Virus record (IMG/VR): IMGVR_UViG_3300042306_000316
Coordinates: 1 to 26,102 of that record
Length of the DNA: 26,102 nucleotides
Strand: one strand, 5' to 3'
From: a virus
Part shown: piece by piece, positions 7,901-12,223 of the stretch
How positions within the stretch are numbered: position 1 is the stretch's first letter
Layout: every line of letters starts with the position of its first letter
Notes under the pieces: model-generated
Databases searched by the model: none
Told to the model about the DNA's origin: nothing
Seen by the model: only the letters and a program-made list of their open reading frames with translations
Translations under genes and position numbers: made by a program

Positions 7901-9443
7901 TTTGCTCAATGGTTTGCTTTGTACTTTCAAGTTCACCACCATGCTCTACACCAATAATCAATGAACCATTTGGAGTTGTATCAACATCTAAATCTTCTTG
8001 ATTACCATTTTCATCTTTAGTAGTTTTTCTTTTCTTTAAATTAGATGCTGCTTTTGTAGTTTGTTCTTTGGTTTTTTCCTTTTTTGCGTTTTGCTTTATT
8101 TTTTCTCTAACATCTTTTGTAGCTTTTACTTGATTTAATAAGTCCGGGTCCATTTTATCCCAATCAAGTCCTGTATTTGCAAATAGTTCAGGATGTTTAG
8201 CTTGTAATCTTTTTAAAGATTCTATATCATTTGCATCACTTTCTGCTTTATCTAATAAGTCATATAAATCAGAAGTTGCTTTATCTATCTTTGTTTCTTC
8301 GGGCTCATCACCTAATGCAGCTGGTGCTGGTGGTTCTTCACCATCTTTAGGTTCTTCTCCATCTGCTGGTGGGGTTGTATCGGGCTTTGATGGCTCGTTT
8401 GCTGGCGGTTCTTCATTAGGGCCGGCTTCAGGTCCTTTTGGTTCGTCATCTCCCCATTTTGCAGAAGTTCTTTCACCACCATCACTATCTGGATATGGAA
8501 TATCGGCTTTATATGGTTCTCCATATTTTTCCTCATACTCTTTTTTTCTTGCAAGGAAATTTCCTACTGCAGCATCTGCGATTTCTTTATCACCACCTTT
8601 GCTTGCTTTTCTCATTTCCTTTTCCACTTTATGCTGTGCGTATTCAGTATTAGCTTTATCCGCTGCTTTATCATCACCACTCTTTTGAGCATCATTCATT
8701 TTTTTCTCCGCATCAGTTATGGCTGTATCTAATTGAGTATCACTCATAGCATGTAGTGAATCATCATATCCTTTTTTCTTTGCTTCTTCCTTATCCTTTG
8801 CTACTTTATCAGCCTTATTTTTAAAATCTTCAGGACTTCCAGGAGTTGGTTCTTTTTCAGCTTCACTATCCTCTTTATCCTTTTGTGCTAATTTTTCACT
8901 AGCAGCTTTTTCTCTATCTAAACGAGCTCCCATAGCAGGGTCTGCTTTTGGGTCAAACATTGCTGCTGCTTTTTTCTTTTTTTCATCTTCAGCTGCAGCT
9001 CCACCTTCTTTACCATCTTCACCTTCTTTACCTTTTGCATCTTCTGGTGGTTTAGCCTTACCATCTTTCTCCGCACCTAATTCCTGATTCATTGTTTCTC
9101 TTTCAGGACTTCCTTCCGGTGGTAATGTTGCTTCTGCAGCCTTTCTACCAGGGGAATCTTCAGGCTGTCTTAATAAATTACCAACAATACCTTCTTTATC
9201 TTCACCACTAGCACTTTTATATCTAACTTTTTTATTAAGTGCTGGATTTGTAAACCCGCCAGCTTCTGCTTCATTCAAGCTTTGTAATATTTCAGATTTA
9301 ACATGACCCAAACCCATTTCGTTTAACACAATTTCCAATTCTTTTACATGCATTGGATTTTTTGGGTTTGGCATTCCATCATTTACTCTGTATGCCCAAT
9401 CAGCTACTATTTCGTTTATTAATTCAGATAAATTCATATTCAT
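1989..9443 (-). CDS. Giant multidomain phage protein (ParB-like and HExxH metallopeptidase-like domains)
   Basis: This is a single 2484-residue open frame. Residues 1-110 form a compact start domain (NLSELINEIVADWAYRVNDG). About 110-480 is charged low-complexity sequence. About 488-705 looks like an alpha/beta domain with GVEHGGE near its start and GNSHVDM near its end, loosely like the TraB/ChaN/EreA group (weak). About 715-795 is a Pro/Glu/Lys/Thr tandem repeat. About 1018-1200 includes a ParB/sulfiredoxin-like domain with DGHHRW at 1146-1151. A Cys pair (CWLC) lies near 1480 and a hydrophobic Ala/Gly-rich stretch at about 1525-1560. About 1728-1825 holds a zincin motif, HEMVH (His1775, Glu1776, His1779), with Glu1802 in ENQA as a possible third ligand. 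The C-terminal 600 residues are mostly helical and unrecognised. Its place among late genes suggests a virion or ejected protein; this is inference. The start overlaps the nuclease stop as TAATG, and Met3 is an alternative start. Confidence 0.85.
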   Translation of the reverse strand: MNMNLSELINEIVADWAYRVNDGMPNPKNPMHVKELEIVLNEMGLGHVKSEILQSLNEAEAGGFTNPALNKKVRYKSASGEDKEGIVGNLLRQPEDSPGRKAAEATLPPEGSPERETMNQELGAEKDGKAKPPEDAKGKEGEDGKEGGAAAEDEKKKKAAAMFDPKADPAMGARLDREKAASEKLAQKDKEDSEAEKEPTPGSPEDFKNKADKVAKDKEEAKKKGYDDSLHAMSDTQLDTAITDAEKKMNDAQKSGDDKAADKANTEYAQHKVEKEMRKASKGGDKEIADAAVGNFLARKKEYEEKYGEPYKADIPYPDSDGGERTSAKWGDDEPKGPEAGPNEEPPANEPSKPDTTPPADGEEPKDGEEPPAPAALGDEPEETKIDKATSDLYDLLDKAESDANDIESLKRLQAKHPELFANTGLDWDKMDPDLLNQVKATKDVREKIKQNAKKEKTKEQTTKAASNLKKRKTTKDENGNQEDLDVDTTPNGSLIIGVEHGGELESTKQTIEQIQKLPKDTKVMFVGEGGMSKDKDGNIQFGGEQAEIRDGVKGHFDNAEESSWDENANIEDDKSQVYKEIEKELGSPSKSRASIWTNMVGQGDNLKPEDYLDDEGKQWIIDQAKKGGSSQFDGEVDWNNLTDAQKKDLYELNYNDEGKMGDNEIMKGQQAYNGFRQKELDRKIKEAEDAGYTVIAPVGNSHVDMRRQRMKSQQKPEQPTDTKPEDKPEDKPKEEPAKPEETPTDTKPEQPSAKKPEETPTDTKPKDKPEDKPKEEPTKPEETPKATKDDIKKEKPGKEAKTDSGGSLYSIGGGYYSDKPNGPAKYVRTESVVEMAFENSLNEDVFALFEKSITGTLQNGEKITVQELPPRAVKKATQRAKAAATSSKEEPVQQPTTSTEKPAEQPAAKKTDGTDVPGKFTPIETPPPKNEKGVEKDGKIAGTTIETEPGLKDIDPEFLKQKSTEMNKYYDDFKDDKKKAEGIAREKMGYSEEQAKGLNGEEKAAYEAEVKKNQKPTYNLCKVSLPNSNLFCSGNKGIPRKDMPQFKGEPREGTQAWDVLQKAKETDPTATEADGEPYFRQMLADKGIKVTDADVPSESLKATQSELVGDKVLGMKSVLDAGPSHPSYKKMTAPLYVSKDGYVVDGHHRWAAITAYNMEHPDNPLPLKTMIIDQNIDEAIETSNEFASEFGVAAKSGKQTGADTQPSSANKADANNENPTTRDAVPTDKEANEQIAKEKEGLSHQENQAYEYLDGMSDEDKAEAIDKALNDRTIIQKAMQDTMVGNWLMKKGKMLKNVYKAVEQKYKTGRSGTTKDCSDAPKGPHANTNEIIKEAPQHRQDYLASLDKTGKKKEKRDDSKCKDVHVEDYQKRDEEGNPKYKTVPVYESGEKPDPADFGPDGSYYTGLMGAGYIGPRERGKAVGTTKENAFKASELDSKTGYFKRDGKYYDKDGEEINEKGQKLDAQGNTTQKTERCWLCWPPGKEVPSTQEVADLEDDLTPEQKHVAHHAEHVEHERKHAVKHLAIEASLIIGGALAGPWLLAKAGLGGAAAGGTQVAGTQVAGTVAKEAAHHGAGEILAHIAKDFGKHALAETLGVSNPYAAAGSGLAASALSGGILESFWKEIEGYDLVLEGVGDKNDELASKDFFEKLCRLGLEKMKTYKMTPQQKLESIRSYKFEKAQKEKEKEKKDKLKDLASLLKEKTSNSKQTSINDFVEFASKRLNLKETPKVNLVSGNEFKNELAALGGYDPSSKEIFVATDKRLTADILRTIAHEMVHRKQEEKGFLKNIDKDGSAGSRIENQANAIAGILMREYGKVNKEIYNENINKMGIKSLVREIISEITLEAKGETFTAIKKDTGMTSVFKSKEARDAAVKGGTHKMTKADKEAPKKIAGSGMDYRKTADVKRKPTKAEPKPTNDTEPDFSKMKPAQLKKFVDDRIAKVESEFDKSKNKAKYATDFMLKRQAEINSNYLRPAGSPASSLGENNGGKYINQIWKKGGNLTPQEEDAIINEIMETPLAQEIPQKDRKRWAKIALETAKTEVKVLMYQSKYKAAKKQTPPYPMGVIMDKQSKSILKKHFVELMKNAKTPKQKQHYQKQLNYIDTLTESDTGVMYEREDGTVGFKHTSNKSAYNDPHNNTSVDEKIKAMNQTMGGNLDPKLAKKMQDVSKKVAEASAGIEDACRKFDEGRDSMKPNERNAQDAIIAKVVSAYPVRGGGKKNYLDECKGKPWFDKKAAELGIKTPVESEKDAARIAIACAGDTPAPTAALKVLIKVSEMLEKVTPETAAKLAPAFNLSADELLNLANSAGILKAAAKTRRDVMGEAHTELVTEIQKADKATKPPAYPYDKNADNGPHQQAYVKDFLHRMHFASYILGERDGVSSQNIGGDNVEPEYYRQCLAELSGYTGKLDTPEGRQGLVSHLEKRVRVSPKDDSIVFVNGKTKAELGKEVYRTKGESKSVVSGLGKEMQGCLKGKANKDKK
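7075..7310 (-). repeat. Imperfect tandem repeat coding for Pro/Glu/Lys/Thr-rich linker
   Basis: Units built on KPEETPTDTKP and KPEDKPKEEP recur inside the giant protein at about residues 715-795, and the underlying DNA repeats with a period near 100 bases. It probably encodes an extended linker between the domain at 488-705 and the rest of the protein. Confidence 0.75.
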
Positions 9444-10045
9444 TAAAATTTGTGGTCTTTTGCTTCACATAGCATTTCCAATTCTTCCCAAGAAAATTTA
9501 GGTTTTTCATTTAGAAATACATAACATTTCCATTTCTTTTGTTTTTCAAAATAGATGTGTTTTTGTAAATGCGATGGAATTGCTGCTCCAGTTCCTACTC
9601 TCTTTGCAGGAGTATCAAAGAATGTTTTTATTAGTACTGTAATGTTTTCGGTATCATCCCATTTACGGATTTGTTCTTCTAACATTCTCCACTCACCTCT
9701 ATTAAGATATTTGTCCTGCATTATACAATTTAAGTAAGAAAACGTTTGTTTTAGATTTTCCATATTGTCAGAAAATGTTGCAGCTGGTGCACCATGTCCT
9801 TTATCGTATATGTTTGCTTTATAATCTTCCGCATCTGATGTTTTGATATTCACTTCCTTATAAAAATCCATAGCTCCTCTATTCACATTTGTAGGACGGT
9901 TTGTTGAACGATACTTAATTACTAAGGGTTGTTCTAACGATTGTGAGTATAAAACCTCAAACACATTATTTTTAATTCTTACATTTTGTCCTAAAGAAAC
10001 CAAAGAAAGGATTAAAAAACTAAAAAGGATAACGATTTTCTTCAT
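9443..10045 (-). CDS. Secreted DNA/RNA non-specific endonuclease (beta-beta-alpha-Me, NucA-like)
   Basis: This is a 200-residue protein. Residues 1-20 (MKKIVILFSFLILSLVSLGQ) are a clear Sec signal peptide of Flavobacteriia style. The core matches the DRGH endonuclease family: YDKGHGAPAATF with likely general-base His84, then Asn106 in YLNCIMQ as the probable metal ligand, followed by LNRGEWRMLEEQIRKW, which mirrors the family's N..W..LE helix. Arg of DRGH is Lys82 here, a tolerated change. At 200 residues it is near the short end for the family. By family it cuts DNA and RNA without sequence specificity, here in the periplasm or outside the cell. Its stop overlaps the giant gene's start (TAATG), and an ATATTTATA motif lies 25 bases upstream, so it is probably made late together with the giant protein. 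Confidence 0.82.
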   Translation of the reverse strand: MKKIVILFSFLILSLVSLGQNVRIKNNVFEVLYSQSLEQPLVIKYRSTNRPTNVNRGAMDFYKEVNIKTSDAEDYKANIYDKGHGAPAATFSDNMENLKQTFSYLNCIMQDKYLNRGEWRMLEEQIRKWDDTENITVLIKTFFDTPAKRVGTGAAIPSHLQKHIYFEKQKKWKCYVFLNEKPKFSWEELEMLCEAKDHKF

Positions 10046-10069
10046 ATTATAGCATGTTTTTGTATATAC

Positions 10070-10078
10070 TATAAATAT
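10070..10078 (-). promoter_or_regulatory. Late-promoter-like motif ATATTTATA (nuclease and giant gene)
   Basis: The coding strand reads CCCATATTTATAGTATAT in the 39-base gap between the polymerase stop and the nuclease start, 25 bases before the ATG. Confidence 0.45.
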
Positions 10079-10084
10079 GGGTTC

Positions 10085-11371
10085 TTATAGTTTTCCGTAA
10101 TCCAAACCCCAACTAGCCTTAACAGGAAAACCACCTCCTTCAATGATTTCCTTCAATCCTTTAATCAAACTCTTATCAATATCAGTCGGAACATCAAAAA
10201 GGAACGAGTCATAGGTATATAAACAAAAATGGATACCACTACCTCTTATATAATCCAATATCTTTCTCATAACCTCAATGTTCATCTCAGTCTCAACGGC
10301 TTGTAATAAATAGTTGAATACCTTTTGTGCATTTGGTTGTTCTATCCAGCTCAATGGGATTTCTCTATGAGGTGTTTGTAAGTAACCCTGCTTTTGTGTT
10401 TCAATCCATAGGTTATCAATGTAATCAGCTACCGCATTAAAGTATGGTATCTTACGGAAATCATCATCAATACCACCATAAAGTAATTGGAACGTAATTC
10501 CTTTCGATTCATCCACATCACATCCATATTGTTCGGCTAACCACTCATGCACACTGGTTGTTGGGAGTTCGAAGTTCACCAACTTACCAATCAATCGAGG
10601 GTGATATGCGTTATAATCCATTTGTAAGAATATCCCATCCGATACAAAACATTCTCTACTACCATCGGTTTTGTTTAGGGCAGCATAGTTCACACCACCA
10701 TGTCTATTGGATGGTCTACCTGTCACCGTAAATGGATTGTATTCCGTAAACACTAAATTATCGGAGGAAAGCTGTTTAGTGGCTTGAGGCCATCTATCAG
10801 TAAATTTTTTCCCATCGACACGGATTCCGAATTGTTCAATATCTGAAAGGGTAGGTATAAAAACTTCGTTGTACCACTTAAGAGTAGTAGTGTAAGGTTC
10901 ATTATGGAAATACTTACCGAATTGCGGTTCTATTGCTTCTACAATCTTCATTAGAGGAAGGGATTGTATCAAGTCATCTCTATACCCTTTGTGAGTTAGG
11001 GTTGAAAGGAGAGGATTTAAAGGGGCTTCATAATCAATTACCTTTGCTTCCTTTCTAAAGTATGCCGAATCTACATCATATAGATTTACCGAAACATTAA
11101 GAGTATGTAATATCTTTTTCTTTTGGAATACCCACTTTTGTCCGTTGGTATTAAGTACCGTCTCTATTTCTTCATTAGATAGCGATAGAGCGTCTGTATG
11201 TTTATGTGGTAATATGTATAACCCATCGGAACATCGTACAACTACGAGCGAAAGAGAAGTGTTTAACGGATGCTTACTATTATCTACCCACAATGGATAC
11301 CAAATAGATACTTCCGTTTCCAGCTTTTGTTTTAATTCATTAATTTCCTGAATAGACTCAACAATATTCAT
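10085..11371 (-). CDS. Compact, divergent family A DNA polymerase
   Basis: The 428-residue protein starts at Met 11371; a longer frame from 11407 would begin inside a terminator and promoter. Palm and fingers motifs of family A are in order: a pre-palm segment like pol I (LSDIEQFGIRVDG, 175-187), a GRPSNRHGGVNYAAL block (218-232), motif A MDYNAYHPRL with Asp252, motif B KGITFQLLYGG (Lys290, Phe294, Tyr298, Gly299), and motif C TYDSF with Asp388. Both catalytic aspartates are present. Odd points: motif A lacks the usual Glu (DYSQIELR in pol I; His257 here), motif C has YDS instead of HDE, and the motif B Arg is missing. The N-terminal 160 residues show no intact 3'-5' exonuclease triad that I can identify. 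It presumably replicates phage DNA or repairs it; whether it is the main replicase is unclear. Confidence 0.8.
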   Translation of the reverse strand: MNIVESIQEINELKQKLETEVSIWYPLWVDNSKHPLNTSLSLVVVRCSDGLYILPHKHTDALSLSNEEIETVLNTNGQKWVFQKKKILHTLNVSVNLYDVDSAYFRKEAKVIDYEAPLNPLLSTLTHKGYRDDLIQSLPLMKIVEAIEPQFGKYFHNEPYTTTLKWYNEVFIPTLSDIEQFGIRVDGKKFTDRWPQATKQLSSDNLVFTEYNPFTVTGRPSNRHGGVNYAALNKTDGSRECFVSDGIFLQMDYNAYHPRLIGKLVNFELPTTSVHEWLAEQYGCDVDESKGITFQLLYGGIDDDFRKIPYFNAVADYIDNLWIETQKQGYLQTPHREIPLSWIEQPNAQKVFNYLLQAVETEMNIEVMRKILDYIRGSGIHFCLYTYDSFLFDVPTDIDKSLIKGLKEIIEGGGFPVKASWGLDYGKL

Positions 11372-11376
11372 AGATA

Positions 11377-11408
11377 CAAAGATACAAAAAAAATCCCAAA
11401 CTACCAAA
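11377..11408 (-). promoter_or_regulatory. Bacteroidetes-type promoter of the DNA polymerase gene
   Basis: The coding strand has TTTG (11408-11405), 20 bases, then TATCTTTG (11384-11377), a full consensus match. Only 5 bases separate the box from the ATG at 11371, so the mRNA may be leaderless. The promoter overlaps the tmRNA terminator hairpin. Confidence 0.6.
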
Positions 11409-11427
11409 TTAATGTAGAATGGGATTT
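11386..11427 (-). terminator. Terminator of the tmRNA gene
   Basis: Directly after the CCA end of the tmRNA, AAATCCCA pairs with TGGGATTT (420-427 with 391-398 in 11xxx numbering) and is followed by eight T on the minus strand. An inner CTAC/GTAG pairing (11401-11404 with 11414-11417) fills the loop. Confidence 0.75.
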
Positions 11428-11813
11428 TGGTGGAGATGAGGGGAATCGAACCCCTGTCTTACAAAGTAATCATAATACCAGCATATCACACGTTTAGGTA
11501 AAGTTTAATCTTATTCACTTTCCAAAATAATTGGGGCCGTATGGTTAGTACAGCTTTCCACCAACCTATCAGTTTTTAAGAGCCGATAGGTAGAGCTCCG
11601 TTTTGTTCACTTCTATTTAAATGTTCCACGAGTGATGCGGAATGAACTAAGCAGCGTATGCGTACTCAGAAGCCCCAATGAATTCCATCATAGAATCAAA
11701 GGTCATAGTTGACATTTCGTCAGTTATTGTTTTGTACAGATTTAAAGACATCTAGCACTTCTGTCTACGTGTGGTACTACCATTCTCATTGCAATCAAGT
11801 CCATGGCATCCCC
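11428..11813 (-). ncRNA. ssrA: Transfer-messenger RNA (tmRNA)
   Basis: This 386-base RNA has every core tmRNA part. The acceptor stem GGGGATG pairs with CATCTCC over 7 bp (one G-U), followed by an encoded ACCA end. The T-arm is AGGGG-TTCGATT-CCCCT. The D-like region reads TGGACTTGA. Helix 2 pairs CACACGT with ACGTGTG (11767-11773 with 11487-11493). A PK1-like pseudoknot lies at about 11732-11767 (AGACA/TGTCT with AGAT/ATCT). The probable resume codon is GAC at 11721-11719, preceded by AATAACT. The tag frame runs 24 codons to TAG at 11649-11647, starting DEMSTM and ending ASEYAYAA. Helix 5 encloses the end of the tag (11633-11643 with 11682-11690), and a further helix ACCTATC/GATAGGT follows (11564-11570 with 11585-11591). 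It would rescue stalled ribosomes and tag their products. It needs SmpB, which is not in this window. Confidence 0.95.
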
Positions 11814-11824
11814 ATATAATTATG

Positions 11825-11856
11825 TAAATATACGAATAATTTGTTAGAGTACCAAA
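11825..11856 (-). promoter_or_regulatory. Bacteroidetes-type promoter of the tmRNA gene
   Basis: The coding strand has TTTG (11856-11853), 20 bases, then TATATTTA (11832-11825), one base off the TAnnTTTG box. It ends 11 bases before the mature tmRNA 5' end, as expected if RNase P trims a short leader. The upstream box overlaps the end of the preceding gene. Confidence 0.55.
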
Positions 11857-12212
11857 TCTTTCTTCTTTTTAAATTGAAGTAAATTTGGAAGATATGATTG
11901 TATTAATGGTATCTTATCAACAATAGTCTTTATTGATTTAAAATTACATTCTTTTATTTCTGCATCAGTTCCTTTTACTTTCCAATCTAAAGATGCGGCT
12001 GTATAAAATGCATTTCCTAAAAACTTTTTGTATCCTATATAATCAACTTCAGTTATTCTAGAATTAGTATCATTTGCTTTTTGAATAAAATATCTTACAA
12101 TATATCCCCTATCATAATCCAAATCAGTTAATGTTGGTATATGTGCTGATATTATTCTTTCATCAAAAGTACTACCTATATTTGATATTGTGTTATATCT
12201 GTTTAAATCCAT
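11844..12212 (-). CDS. Hypothetical protein, last gene of the tail block
   Basis: I do not recognise this 122-residue protein. It begins MDLNRYNTISNIGS, is mixed in composition with several Tyr and Ile, has no signal peptide or membrane span, and ends in a basic tail (QFKKKKDLVL). It starts 11 bases after the hub gene's stop and is in the same transcription direction with no promoter between them, so it is probably a baseplate or tail accessory protein. Its last codons overlap the upstream box of the tmRNA promoter. Confidence 0.75.
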   Translation of the reverse strand: MDLNRYNTISNIGSTFDERIISAHIPTLTDLDYDRGYIVRYFIQKANDTNSRITEVDYIGYKKFLGNAFYTAASLDWKVKGTDAEIKECNFKSIKTIVDKIPLIQSYLPNLLQFKKKKDLVL

Positions 12213-12223
12213 TTTATATTATA

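Noticed and set aside
11372-11407. Polymerase gene starting at 11407 (12 extra residues)
   Set aside because: The extension runs through the tmRNA terminator and the promoter boxes; Met 11371 fits the promoter.
11428-11470. tRNA gene suggested by a T-arm and CCA end
   Set aside because: The acceptor partner is 380 bases away at 11807-11813 and the interval contains the other tmRNA helices and a tag frame, so this is the tmRNA 3' end.
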